Shown here: positions 8,242-16,725 of the stretch, in pieces | How positions within the stretch are numbered: position 1 is the stretch's first letter | Layout: each line of letters opens with the position of its first letter | DNA from: Haloferax sp. Q22 | GTDB lineage: Archaea; Halobacteriota; Halobacteria; Halobacteriales; Haloferacaceae | DNA length: 64,000 bases | Reading direction: 5' to 3' | Assembly (NCBI RefSeq): GCF_001482285.1 | Contig: NZ_LOEP01000032.1 | Location: 38,141 to 102,140, forward strand | Position numbers and translations under genes: made by a program | The notes under the pieces: generated by a model | The model's database searches: none | What the model was told of the DNA's origin: nothing | The model's input: only the letters and a program-made list of their open reading frames with translations

Positions 8242-8865
8242 TCAGGGGTCGAACCGGATGAGTTCAGCCGCGTCATCGGCGAACGCCGCGGCGTCGGAGC
8301 CGAAGGAGTCGGCGTAGCGAATCAGGAGCGTGATGACCGTCTCGGGGTTGCGGACCGCGTAGCCGTCCTCGCGCGAGAGGAGGCCCACGGCGTCGAGTTT
8401 CTTCGCGTAGGTGCTCACCGTCGCCCGGGAGACTCCCAGACGGTCGGCGAGTTCGCTCCCCGTCGCGTCGGGGTCGCGAAGCAGGTGGACGAGCATCCCG
8501 CGCGGCGTGTCGCGACGGAGGTAGCCGAGCGCGACCTGCTCGAACTCGGAGAACCGACTCGCGGGGAAAAACCGCTTGTAGTCGCCGTCGCGGCGCACTT
8601 CGAGCGTGTCGTCGTCGACGAGGTTCCGGAGGTGGTACTGCGTCTCGCCGGTCCCTAACTGGAGGTCGTCGCGGACCTTCGAGAAGTGCGCGCCGGGCGT
8701 GGACGCGACGTAGCCGACGATGGCGTCCCGCGCGTCGCTCGACCCGGACGAGTCGTCCTCACCGTCGTCGCCGCCCCCGAGGCCCACGAGCGGCGTGGCG
8801 GCCCCGAGCGCGGCGAACCGACGGAGGGTCGCGCGCTTGTCTTCGTCTACCCGGCGGTTCGACAT
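8242..8865 (-). CDS. Double winged-helix transcriptional regulator with unusual N-terminus
   Basis: 207 residues. Two HTH units are readable: one around residues 45-95 (DAIVGYVASTPGAHFSKVRD, TGETQYHLRNL) and one around 115-170 (GMLVHLLRDPDATGSELADR, SRATVSTYAKKLDAVGLL). Haloarchaea have many such two-domain ArsR/MarR-like regulators. The first ~35 residues are odd: an Arg-Arg followed by a small hydrophobic stretch (LRRFAALGAATPLVGL) and a Gly/Asp linker, resembling a decayed Tat or membrane signal. The ligand is unknown. It is downstream of, and convergent with, nothing obvious that would be its target. Confidence 0.8.
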   Translation of the reverse strand: MSNRRVDEDKRATLRRFAALGAATPLVGLGGGDDGEDDSSGSSDARDAIVGYVASTPGAHFSKVRDDLQLGTGETQYHLRNLVDDDTLEVRRDGDYKRFFPASRFSEFEQVALGYLRRDTPRGMLVHLLRDPDATGSELADRLGVSRATVSTYAKKLDAVGLLSREDGYAVRNPETVITLLIRYADSFGSDAAAFADDAAELIRFDP

Positions 8866-8947
8866 CTACTCCCACATACGAGACGGCGCGAAGAAAAGGG
8901 CTTCGGCATTTACACCCGTCGGAATCCGGGACGGTCCGCCGACGCGA

Positions 8948-10222
8948 CTATTCGAGGTCCTTCTCGAAGGACATCTCGTCTTCCTCGTCGCCGTCACCGT
9001 CGGCGTCGGGTTGCCCGTTGCTCGCGGCTTCCGCGTCCGCGGAGCTGTCGGCTGCGGCCGCGCCCTCGGCGTTCTCGCTTTCGGCGACGACCTCGTCGGA
9101 CGACTTGATGGGTTCTTCTTCCTCGTCGGCCTCGGCGATGACCTCGTCGGGCGACTTGATGTCGTTGACCTCCGCACCCGCTTTGATGGCTTCGGCCTCC
9201 TGTTCGAGCTGTTCGACGTCCATCTCGGCGGCCTGGTCTATCTGGCCGAGAATCTCCTCGATGTCGTCGAGCCCGATGAGTTCGCGCGTCTCCTCGTCGA
9301 ACTGCTTGCTGGAGAGGCCTTCCATGTCCTGTACGTCGGAGCCGGTGAGCTGTTTGCCGTAGCGGCCCACGAGCGAGGTGAGTTCCTGCGGGAGGACGAA
9401 CGTCGTGGATTCGCCCTGTCCGATGCGTTCGAGCGTCTCCATGCCTTTGTCGATGATGGCGCGCTCGCCCATCGACTCGGCGGACTTCGCACGGAGGACG
9501 GTCGAGATTGCGTCACCCTGCGCTTCGAGAATCTGCGACTGCTTTTCACCCTGCGCGCGGATGATGTTCGACTGCTTTTCACCCTCCGCGGTCTCGACGG
9601 CGGAGCGACGCTCACCCTGCGCTTCGAGAATCATGGCGCGGCGGCGGCGCTCGGCGGAGGTCTGCTGCTCCATCGCCTGCTGCACGTCGGCGCTGGGGTT
9701 GACCTCGCGGACCTCGACGGACTCGACGCGGACGCCCCACTCGTCGGTCGGCTCGTCGAGTTCCTTGCGGATTCGCGCGTTAATCTCCTGACGCTTGTTG
9801 AGCGTGTCGTCGAGTTCCATGTCGCCGAGGACGGCCCTGAGGGTCGTCTGGGCGAGGTTGGAGACGGCGCGCTTGTAGTTGTCGACCTCGAGGAATGCCT
9901 TCTTGGCGTCCATCACCTTGATGTAGACGACGGCGTCGGCGGTCACCGGCGAGTTGTCGCGGGTGATGGCTTCCTGCCGGGGCACGTCGAGCGTCTGGGT
10001 CCGCATGTCGAACGCGTAGGTCCGAGAGACGAACGGCGGGATGAAGTTGATACCCGGTTCGAGGAGGCGTCGGTACTCCCCGAACACCGTGAGTGCCTTC
10101 TTCTCGTAGGCGTCCACGATTTCGACCATCTGGTACACCGTCACGATGGCGAGGACGAGCACGAGGAGGCCGACGACGACGCCTCCGATGCCCAGTCCCG
10201 CCTGGAGGGCAAGTAAGTCCAT
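8948..10222 (-). CDS. SPFH/stomatin-like membrane protein
   Basis: 424 residues from the ATG at 10222. An N-terminal membrane helix (residues ~5-30) is followed by the SPFH domain (EYRRLLEPGINFIPPF, ITRDNSPVTADAVVYIKV). A coiled-coil of four 11-residue repeats (AQGERRSAVET, AEGEKQSNIIR, AQGEKQSQILE, then AQGDAISTVLR) comes next, and the tail is acidic with a duplicated segment (IKSPDEVIAE, IKSSDEVVAE). Stomatins form membrane microdomain scaffolds and typically pair with NfeD, which is encoded just upstream (10349-10951). The first helix plus Lys-rich flank argues for a cytoplasmic body anchored in the membrane. Confidence 0.92.
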   Translation of the reverse strand: MDLLALQAGLGIGGVVVGLLVLVLAIVTVYQMVEIVDAYEKKALTVFGEYRRLLEPGINFIPPFVSRTYAFDMRTQTLDVPRQEAITRDNSPVTADAVVYIKVMDAKKAFLEVDNYKRAVSNLAQTTLRAVLGDMELDDTLNKRQEINARIRKELDEPTDEWGVRVESVEVREVNPSADVQQAMEQQTSAERRRRAMILEAQGERRSAVETAEGEKQSNIIRAQGEKQSQILEAQGDAISTVLRAKSAESMGERAIIDKGMETLERIGQGESTTFVLPQELTSLVGRYGKQLTGSDVQDMEGLSSKQFDEETRELIGLDDIEEILGQIDQAAEMDVEQLEQEAEAIKAGAEVNDIKSPDEVIAEADEEEEPIKSSDEVVAESENAEGAAAADSSADAEAASNGQPDADGDGDEEDEMSFEKDLE

Positions 10223-10241
10223 ACGCCCGTGTTGGGTTGGA

Positions 10242-10258
10242 CGAATGATAAGTATTCG
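10242..10258 (-). promoter_or_regulatory. Palindrome over the SPFH gene promoter
   Basis: CGAAT-GATAAGT-ATTCG has perfect 5-bp arms, and its centre contains the minus-strand TATA-like ACTTATC about 30 bp before the start codon. The position suggests an operator that would block TBP/TFB binding; the regulator is unknown. Confidence 0.45.
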
Positions 10259-10348
10259 TGTGGTGCGGCCGTCACGTCGGACGGTTTCGACGGCGACGAG
10301 GGCGTAGTCGACCCGAACCGGGCGTCGACCGCGCACGATGGCCGCCGG

Positions 10349-10951
10349 TCAGACTCCCTCTTTCCCCTCTCGTTCGAGTTCTTCTTCCCGCTCCGCGGAC
10401 TCCTCGCGTCGCTGCCGCGCCCGTTCTCGGGCGAGTTCGCGGTCGATCTCGTCCTCGCCGGGGCCGACGCCCTCGACGGTCACGACGTTGCCGCCGCCGG
10501 GGTCGACGACGATGACTTCGGTTCCCTCTTCCAGTTCACCGTGGACCGACCGGGCGGCGTAGTAGGGGTTGAAGCCGCCCTCGTCGAGTTTGACCTCGCC
10601 GCTGGTCGGCGTGACGCGCTCCGTGACGCGCCCCATCTTGCCCGTCAGCGCGTCCGAGTCGCTCGTCTTTCCTTCCCCCTTCCCGCCGTAGATGTCGAGT
10701 TCTCGGTAGCCGTAGAGCGCGAGCGCGCCGAAGACGAAGACGAGCAGGCCGAGCACGATCGGGCCTGCGAGCGCCGGGATAAAGAGGCCGACCAGTCCCG
10801 CCGCGAGGAGGGCGACGCCGAGGACGACGAAGTGCGCGCCGGGGGCGATAGCCTCCGCGAGCGACAGGCCGAGCCCCGCGAGCACGAGCAACAGCGGGAG
10901 CGTCTCGGGGGTGATGAGACCGGTCTGTAACGGGAACGGCGGGTGTGCCAT
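10349..10951 (-). CDS. NfeD-family membrane protein
   Basis: 200 residues. About three to four hydrophobic helices lie in residues ~12-85, then an OB-fold NfeD domain with GKMGRVTERVTPTSGEVKL and a conserved region around PYYAARS. The C-terminus is highly charged and helical. NfeD proteins partner with SPFH/stomatins; the stomatin gene follows 126 bp downstream on the same strand. A TATA-like CTTAATC about 29 bp before the ATG suggests that nfeD has its own leaderless promoter, so the pair may be co-transcribed from here with an additional promoter before the SPFH gene. Confidence 0.88.
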   Translation of the reverse strand: MAHPPFPLQTGLITPETLPLLLVLAGLGLSLAEAIAPGAHFVVLGVALLAAGLVGLFIPALAGPIVLGLLVFVFGALALYGYRELDIYGGKGEGKTSDSDALTGKMGRVTERVTPTSGEVKLDEGGFNPYYAARSVHGELEEGTEVIVVDPGGGNVVTVEGVGPGEDEIDRELARERARQRREESAEREEELEREGKEGV

Positions 10952-11053
10952 ACCGGGTCTAGGGCCGTCGCCCGATTAAGGATTGAGGGTTGAACGCGGC
11001 GCGAGGGCCGCGGTCGGTGCGTGATTTCCGTGGCGGGGCGGAGTCGCCCGCGC

Positions 11054-12193
11054 TCAGTCGTTGCGGTTCGGGTCGGTCGAGACTGCGTCGTCGTGGACGA
11101 ACGCCACGGTGTCCTCGTTGGTCGGCTGGACGAGGAGAGTCCCGGTGGTCGCGTTCCTCGGCACGGCGAAGACGGTCCAGACGCGCGCGCTCTCGCCGGG
11201 GGCGAACAGCCCGCCGTTGTCGAAGCCGGTCGCGTTCGACAGCGGTTGGTGGCCGTACCTGACGCCGTCGGATTCGAACACGAGCGCCGACTGGGAGAGC
11301 GCGCCCGGCGCGGCGTCCGCGGCCGTCGCGTTGAGCGCGACGACGACGAACCGCTCTCCCTCCGGCGCGGCGTACGTCTGATTGCCCACCTGAAGCGACT
11401 CGGTCGTCCGCGCGTTCCACCGAGCGACCACGTCGGCCGAGTCGGCGCTCGCGCCCGAGAGTGCGGAGACGGCGACCCCGCTTCCCCCGCCGCCCGACCC
11501 ACCGAGTCCGTCTACCATCGGCCCGAGCACGGCGACGGAGCCGAGTGCGAGGACGAGCAACAGGACGGCGACGACGACCACGCGGACGCTCGGCGGCGAC
11601 CCCGATTTCAGGTCGTCGACCGACGACGGCAGTCTGTCGCGGAGCGAGCCTCTCGAGGAGTCGCCGCCACCATCGCCGTCGCCGCCAGTAAGTCCGGCGA
11701 GCCGTTCGCGCACGGCGGCTATCGGGAGCGACGCCAACGCCTCTTCGACCGGCTCGGGCAGGTCAAACGGCAGGCCGAACTCGACCTCTGCCGTCTCGAA
11801 CACGTCGCCGTCGGTGTACTGCTTGACCGTCTGTTCGAGGCCCTCGTCGGCGACGGTCTCGCCGAGTTCGTCGCGGTCGAGCAGCGTCACGTCGTGGTTC
11901 GTGGCGAACCCGCGAACCGCGTCGTCGAACTCGCCCTGCGTGGCGACGACGACGGTGTCGATGCCGCGCTTTTTCGCGTGTGCGACGAAGCCTTTGACGT
12001 GCCCTTTCCCGACCGTCACCTCGACGGACGGGAGCACGAGTATGAGCCCTTTCGTGCCGTCGCCGCGCTGTCCCTGTACGAGGTACCGACCTTCGCCTCG
12101 GGGCTGGGCGTTCGTCTGCCAGTTCCGTTGGGTCCAGAGGTCCGAGAGGAAGTGAACGAACTTCGCCGGTTCGAGTTCGACGAGTCTCGTCAC
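11054..12193 (-). CDS. Membrane protein with Mrr-like N-domain and extracytoplasmic C-domain
   Basis: 379 residues from GTG at 12193. The N-terminal ~125 residues (FVHFLSDLWTQRNWQT, GLILVLPS, IDTVVVATQGEFDD) resemble restriction-endonuclease-fold Mrr-like domains used in membrane-bound halobacterial proteins. A single transmembrane helix lies around residues 200-222. The ~150-residue C-domain resembles DUF4352-type beta domains (ERFVVVALNATAAD, GESARVWTVFAVP). A complete catalytic PD-(D/E)xK set is not obvious, so nuclease activity is doubtful. A GGAGGGA Shine-Dalgarno-like stretch precedes the GTG. A 22-codon ORF overlaps this start by 4 nt. Confidence 0.75.
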   Translation of the reverse strand: MTRLVELEPAKFVHFLSDLWTQRNWQTNAQPRGEGRYLVQGQRGDGTKGLILVLPSVEVTVGKGHVKGFVAHAKKRGIDTVVVATQGEFDDAVRGFATNHDVTLLDRDELGETVADEGLEQTVKQYTDGDVFETAEVEFGLPFDLPEPVEEALASLPIAAVRERLAGLTGGDGDGGGDSSRGSLRDRLPSSVDDLKSGSPPSVRVVVVAVLLLVLALGSVAVLGPMVDGLGGSGGGGSGVAVSALSGASADSADVVARWNARTTESLQVGNQTYAAPEGERFVVVALNATAADAAPGALSQSALVFESDGVRYGHQPLSNATGFDNGGLFAPGESARVWTVFAVPRNATTGTLLVQPTNEDTVAFVHDDAVSTDPNRND

Positions 12194-12258
12194 TGTTCGC
12201 GTCCCTCCGGGCCGTCGGGGGCGGGTCGTCGGTCGTGTCCGCGTCGGTCGTGTGTCAT
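12190..12258 (-). CDS. Possible 22-residue ORF coupled to the next gene
   Basis: An ATG at 12258 opens a 22-codon frame whose TGA overlaps the GTG start of the downstream gene (GTGA). A GAGGCGA sequence lies 5-6 nt before its ATG. The peptide (MTHDRRGHDRRPA...) is Arg/His-rich and unlike acidic haloarchaeal proteins, so it is more likely a coupling leader or chance ORF than a functional protein. Confidence 0.3.
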   Translation of the reverse strand: MTHDRRGHDRRPAPDGPEGREQ

Positions 12259-12277
12259 CTTGTCGCCTCGGTGTTCG

Positions 12278-14074
12278 TCAGCGTCGCAGTCGCCGCGCGG
12301 CCAGTCCGGTGAGGACGAGCGCGACGACCGTCAGTCCCGGCGAGAACGGAATTCCAGTGTTCGTTCCGGCGGCGGCCGGTTCCAGCGGTGTCCGCTCGAC
12401 GACCGGGAAGGGCGTCGTCGTCATCGCCGGGGTCGATTCCGTCTCGCTCGCGGTCGTCGTGGCCGTCGTCGTCGGCGTCTTCGCGCCGGGTTCGAGTCGG
12501 ACCATCGCGTCGTCGGCGACGATGGTGCCGGTGACCCGGTCGTCGTCAGCGGCCGCGTCGTCGTCGGCGGATTCGTCGCTGTCCCCGGCCACGTCGTCGT
12601 CGGTCGCACCGCTCTCCGTTTCGTCGCCGCCGGTCCGGTACGGCGCGTCGACGGCGGCGGAGAAGTTCCCGTCGCGGTCGCGGTCCGCGTACGCGATTGC
12701 GAGCAGTTCCGCGTCGACCAACTGCCGGCGGTCGAACTCCACGACGACGTTCCGGTGCGTCCCCGGCGGGAGATACGCGCTCGTTCCCATCGGCTCCTCG
12801 TCGGCGGTCTCGACCGCGACGAAGCCGCCGACGGAGAGGTTCACCCGGCTGACGGTGACGAACGTTCCGTCGGTCTCTTGGTCGACGAATCGGAGGCTCG
12901 CCTCGGAGTCGAGGATACGCATCGTGTGTTCGGTCTGGTCGCGGTAGTCGCGCACCCAAAGCGGGAACGTGAGCCCGCGGTCTTCGGGCGCGAACGTGAG
13001 GTTCTGCGTCACGGTCCGGTTCGCTGTGACCGTCATCGGCACGAGCTTCAAAAACGGCTGGCCGGGCGCGCGCGCTCTGAGTTCGACGACGCTGTTCGGT
13101 GCAAGCGTCGTCTCGCCGGTGACGGTCACCTGCGGGGACTCCCACGGGTACACCGTCTCGTTTCGCACCTCGATTGAGACGGTCGGCTCGACGAGTCGCA
13201 CCCGCGAGCGCGCCGTGATCGTGTCCTCGTCGACGAAGTCGCTGTGGTCACCGCGGAGCGTCACCTGCAGTTCGTAGTCCTCGGCGTCGCCTTCCAACGG
13301 GAGGTCCGAGGTGTCCCAGATGACGAACACCTCGTCGGTTTCGAAATCGGTGACGACGGTCGTTCCGTTTTCGGGCGTCGCGAGGAACGTCTGCTGTTCC
13401 CGGTTCGGCCGGACTTCGAGTTGGTTCAGCGTGATTTCGATACCGTTGGCGTTCGCGCCCCCGGTCACGTCCCCCGGGTTCAGCGCCGACTCCAGCCCGC
13501 TCTCGTCGAGTCTGACGACCGCGAGGTCGCCTTTGGCCACGGTCGTTCGCTCGGTAATCTCGCCCCGGATACGCTCGGTCGACATCGCGGTGTCCGAGTC
13601 GTTCAGGCTCGCGGGCGCGACGTTGGTCGTCGCCGACGTGTTCCCGCGCTCCGCGATGTCGAGTTGCCCGATAGCGCGCTCGACGCCGTCGATGGTGACG
13701 TTCATCACGTACGTCGTCGGCTCGATCGGCTCGCTGAGTTGGCCGGTGTGGAGCGTCTTGTTGCCGCCGCCGGAGACGTACGTCTCGGGCGCGCCGGTCG
13801 AGTTGTAGGTGTCGATGGTGAGGGTGGTCGTCCCCGACCCGACGAGGGCGACGCTCAGGTGGTAGCCGTAGCCGTCGCCGCCGATGTTGAGCGTCCCCGG
13901 CTGGGAGTGCCGGACACGTATCTCGACGACGTCACCGCGGGTGACGGTGGTAACGTCCTCGCCGAACGACGCGGTCGGCTCGTCGGCGGCGACTGCGGGC
14001 GTCGGAACCCAGAGTGCCGCGAGGAGAATCAACGCGGCGACCAACACGGAGGGTGCGCGGACTGCGTAACTCAT
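12278..14074 (-). CDS. Exported surface glycoprotein-like protein, BGTF-type with C-terminal membrane anchor
   Basis: 598 residues. The ATG at 14074 gives a Sec-type signal peptide (APSVLVAALILLAALW, then PTPAVAADE). The body contains repeated beta-rich segments like the haloarchaeal BGTF surface domain (residues ~35-420). A module resembling DUF7282 (GTSAYLPPGTHRNVVVEFDR, IAYADRDRDGNF) follows. A Thr-rich stretch (TTTATTTASET) suited to O-glycosylation leads to a C-terminal hydrophobic helix ending in Arg (SPGLTVVALVLTGLAARRLRR region). That tail resembles PGF-CTERM, but the motif is degenerate (SPGL), so archaeosortase A processing is uncertain. Several NxS/T sequons are present. It probably sits at the cell surface. 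Confidence 0.82.
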   Translation of the reverse strand: MSYAVRAPSVLVAALILLAALWVPTPAVAADEPTASFGEDVTTVTRGDVVEIRVRHSQPGTLNIGGDGYGYHLSVALVGSGTTTLTIDTYNSTGAPETYVSGGGNKTLHTGQLSEPIEPTTYVMNVTIDGVERAIGQLDIAERGNTSATTNVAPASLNDSDTAMSTERIRGEITERTTVAKGDLAVVRLDESGLESALNPGDVTGGANANGIEITLNQLEVRPNREQQTFLATPENGTTVVTDFETDEVFVIWDTSDLPLEGDAEDYELQVTLRGDHSDFVDEDTITARSRVRLVEPTVSIEVRNETVYPWESPQVTVTGETTLAPNSVVELRARAPGQPFLKLVPMTVTANRTVTQNLTFAPEDRGLTFPLWVRDYRDQTEHTMRILDSEASLRFVDQETDGTFVTVSRVNLSVGGFVAVETADEEPMGTSAYLPPGTHRNVVVEFDRRQLVDAELLAIAYADRDRDGNFSAAVDAPYRTGGDETESGATDDDVAGDSDESADDDAAADDDRVTGTIVADDAMVRLEPGAKTPTTTATTTASETESTPAMTTTPFPVVERTPLEPAAAGTNTGIPFSPGLTVVALVLTGLAARRLRR

Positions 14075-14213
14075 TTGGTGTGTCCCGGTCGGGGGGTTGA
14101 CGGTGGTTCCCCTCGGGGTCACATAAATCAACAGTCCCGATTATCAAAACGGAAAGTCGGATGGGTCGAAGCCGGTCCTCGCGACGGGTCGCGGTCGGCG
14201 CGCCGCGGGGCGG

Positions 14214-14450
14214 TCAGACCGCGCCCGGGAACACGGTGATGACGATAAGCCCGACCGCGAGGAGGACGCCGAGGAAAACGAACGCGACGTTTTCGGCCCG
14301 CGGTGACCCGGGCTCGATGGGGAGCTGTTCGATCTCGGGTTCGTCGTCGATGATGCCGTCGGGGCCGACGTCGTCGACGCCGAAGCGCCACTCGCCGTCG
14401 CCGTCACCATCGCGGTCGTCTTCGGCCTCGGGTGAGGGTGCGCGGGACAT
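14214..14450 (-). CDS. Small single-pass membrane protein (probable DUF7312)
   Basis: 78 residues: an acidic N-terminal half, then one helix (VAFVFLGVLLAVGLIVITVF) at the C-terminus. No motif suggests an activity. Conserved next to pyruvate kinase in haloarchaea as far as I recall. It begins 42 bp downstream of the pyk stop on the same strand, so it is probably co-transcribed with pyk. Confidence 0.75.
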   Translation of the reverse strand: MSRAPSPEAEDDRDGDGDGEWRFGVDDVGPDGIIDDEPEIEQLPIEPGSPRAENVAFVFLGVLLAVGLIVITVFPGAV

Positions 14451-14491
14451 CGAATCGTGTGTAAGCGTCGTGGCGGGAAAGGGCTACCGCA

Positions 14492-16252
14492 CTACTTCCG
14501 GTTGCCGCGGTCGTGGCTGATGACGTCGCCCTCGTAGACGATGCCGCGCTCGGCGTGAAGCGTGACGGTCGCGCCCTCCGCGATGGTCTTCGGGAGCGGC
14601 GCGCCCGACACCATCGGGATGTCGAGTTCGCGCGCGACGAGCGCCGGGTAGCCGGTCATGCCCGCGCGGGCGTCGACGATGCCGGCGAGCTTGTCGGCGT
14701 CGCCGTTGAACTCGCCGTCGAACTCGGCCGACAGCGCGAGGATTGCGCCCTCGGGGACGTCCGTGAGGTCGCCGTCCTCGGTGCGGTAGAGGGGACCGGC
14801 GACGCGGCCGCTGACGATTTTCCGGCCCGTGGCGACGGGCTCGGCGGCGACGTGGACCTTGAGCATGTTCGTCGTGTTCGTCCCTTCGAGCTCCGTCATC
14901 ATGCCGGAGAGGACGACGATGGTGTCGCCGGACTCCGCGACGCCGGCGTCGAGCGCGGCGGTGACGGCGTCGTCCATGACGCCCTCAACGCTCGGGCTGT
15001 AGTCGGCGTACTGCGCCGAAACACCCCACGAGACGGCGAGCTGGCGGCGCGTCCGGTCGTTCGGCGTGACGGCGACGACGGGGACGCCGGGGCGGAACTT
15101 CGCGGTCTTCCGGGCGGTGTAGCCGGACTCGGAGACGGCGACGACGGCCGCGGCGTTCACGTCGCGGGCGAGGTAGCGCGCCGAGCGGGCCAGCGCCTCC
15201 GTGCGGGAGCCCTCGTCGGCGGTCGGGACGCGCTGTTCTTGGCTCTCGTCGTACTCGGGGCTTTCCTCGACTTCCTCGACGATGCGGGACATCGTATCGA
15301 CGACGCGAACGGGGTGGTCGCCGACGGCGGTCTCGCCGGAGAGCATCACGGCGTCGGTGCCGTCGAGGACGGCGTTGGCCACGTCGGACGCCTCCGCGCG
15401 GGTCGGGCGGCGCGAGCGGACCATCGAGTCGAGCATCTCGGTCGCGGTGATGACCGGCGCGCCCGCGGCCTGCGCTTTGCGGATGGTGCGCTTCTGGATG
15501 ATGGGAACTTCTTCGAGGGGGCACTCGACGCCGAGGTCGCCGCGGGCGACCATCACGCCGTGGGCCGCCTGGATGATTTCGTCGAGATTCTCGACCGCGC
15601 CGGCGCGCTCGATTTTGGCGATGATGGGAATCTCCGCGCCGAGGTTTTCGAGGGTGTCGCTGATGGTGTAGACGTCCTCCGCGTCGCGGATGAACGAGGC
15701 GGCGACGTAGTCGACTTCCTTCTTCGCGGCGAGCTTCAGGTTCTCGTAGTCGGAGTCGGTGATGAGGTCGATGTCGAGGTCGACGCCGGGGACGTTCACG
15801 CCCTTGCGCGAACTGAGTTTCCCGCCGGAGACGATGGTCGCGTGGACTGAATCGTCCTCGACGCGCTCGACGGTGGCCTCGATGCGGCCGTCGTCGAGGA
15901 GGATGGTGTCGCCGGACTCCGCGGCGGTAATGGAGTACGACAGGCCGACCGCCTCGGGCGTGGCGTCGTCGCCCTCGTAGAAGCGGACCTCACTGCCGGT
16001 TTCGAGGTAGATGTCCTCGTCGATGTCGGCGGTTCGTACCTCGGGGCCCTGCAGGTCGAGCATGGCCGCGAGCGGTTCGTCAGTCGCGTCGTCGACGGCG
16101 CGGATGCTGTCGATGACGTCGGACCGGTGTTCGACGTTGCCGTGGCTCGCGTTCATCCGGGCGACGCTCATGCCGGCGTCGGCGAGCCCGCGAATCGTCT
16201 CTCGGTCGAAGGACGCGGGACCGAGGGTGCAGACGATTTTTGCGTTTCTCAT
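14492..16252 (-). CDS. pyk: Pyruvate kinase with C-terminal PEP-utilising (mobile) domain
   Basis: 586 residues. The canonical start (RNAKIVCTLGPAS), the ARGDLGVE active-site region (MVARGDLGVECPLEEVP) and the catalytic Lys block IPIIAKIE are present. Residues ~475-586 form an extra domain with AGMTGYPALVARELDIPMV, like the phosphohistidine-swivel appendage of Bacillus-type enzymes. The swivel His is not evident: the position usually TSHAA reads MTGYPA, so the domain is probably structural or regulatory. The enzyme converts PEP and ADP to pyruvate and ATP in the last glycolytic step. Its counterpart ppsA lies 8 kb away, and both promoters carry a TrmB-type motif. Confidence 0.97.
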   Translation of the reverse strand: MRNAKIVCTLGPASFDRETIRGLADAGMSVARMNASHGNVEHRSDVIDSIRAVDDATDEPLAAMLDLQGPEVRTADIDEDIYLETGSEVRFYEGDDATPEAVGLSYSITAAESGDTILLDDGRIEATVERVEDDSVHATIVSGGKLSSRKGVNVPGVDLDIDLITDSDYENLKLAAKKEVDYVAASFIRDAEDVYTISDTLENLGAEIPIIAKIERAGAVENLDEIIQAAHGVMVARGDLGVECPLEEVPIIQKRTIRKAQAAGAPVITATEMLDSMVRSRRPTRAEASDVANAVLDGTDAVMLSGETAVGDHPVRVVDTMSRIVEEVEESPEYDESQEQRVPTADEGSRTEALARSARYLARDVNAAAVVAVSESGYTARKTAKFRPGVPVVAVTPNDRTRRQLAVSWGVSAQYADYSPSVEGVMDDAVTAALDAGVAESGDTIVVLSGMMTELEGTNTTNMLKVHVAAEPVATGRKIVSGRVAGPLYRTEDGDLTDVPEGAILALSAEFDGEFNGDADKLAGIVDARAGMTGYPALVARELDIPMVSGAPLPKTIAEGATVTLHAERGIVYEGDVISHDRGNRK

Positions 16253-16271
16253 GGCGTCGCCTACGAGTGAC

Positions 16272-16282
16272 TGATAAAAAAG
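16272..16282 (-). promoter_or_regulatory. TATA box of pyk
   Basis: Minus-strand CTTTTTTATC lies 20-30 bp before the ATG at 16252, consistent with a leaderless transcript. Confidence 0.6.
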
Positions 16283-16293
16283 CCCGATGATGA

Positions 16294-16308
16294 ACTCGGT
16301 GTCGAGTA
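16294..16308. promoter_or_regulatory. TrmB-type operator upstream of pyk
   Basis: ACT-CGGTGTC-GAGTA matches the haloarchaeal TrmB consensus TACT-N7/8-GAGTA at all but the first base. It lies ~12 bp upstream of the pyk TATA box. TrmB is a sugar-responsive regulator that controls glycolysis and gluconeogenesis genes in halophiles. A second copy is found before ppsA. Confidence 0.6.
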
Positions 16309-16366
16309 AGGGGTTCGCATACGTACTCTCTATAGTTCGTCCGTCGAACTGACCGGTCGGTCGCCC

Positions 16367-16654
16367 TCACGGAACTATAATGGTCGTTCGGTAAATTTCT
16401 CCGTCGTACCGGACGTAGCCGGGGTCACGGAACTCGTTTCTGTCCGTTCCCTCCCGGAGCGTCACGGGCTCGCCCCCGAGCGCCTCCCGAAACGCCGACT
16501 GCTGGGCCGGCGCGAGGTTCTGGTACGAGACGGCCCCCTCGCCCTGCGGGAGGTCGTCGACTCGGGTGACGCTCAGTTTCGCCATCCCGCTTCCGCCACC
16601 GAGACAGCCCGTCGAGACGACGAGCGCCGCGGCGAGTAGCACGCTGACTCGCAT
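16367..16654 (-). CDS. Small lipoprotein, DUF7979-like
   Basis: 95 residues from the ATG at 16654. A signal peptide with a lipobox-like VVSTGCLGG places a lipidated Cys near residue 17, so the protein should be membrane-anchored outside the cell. The ~65-residue mature domain (LSVTRVDDLPQGEGAV... PGYVRYDGEIYRTTI) is closely similar to the next gene upstream. Function unknown. Confidence 0.75.
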   Translation of the reverse strand: MRVSVLLAAALVVSTGCLGGGSGMAKLSVTRVDDLPQGEGAVSYQNLAPAQQSAFREALGGEPVTLREGTDRNEFRDPGYVRYDGEIYRTTIIVP

Positions 16655-16725
16655 GGGCGGCGCTCCAGCGTCATCGCTCAAATCGGCTCCGATTGCGGCG
16701 CGGGATTCGAGCGTCGAACGCCGGT

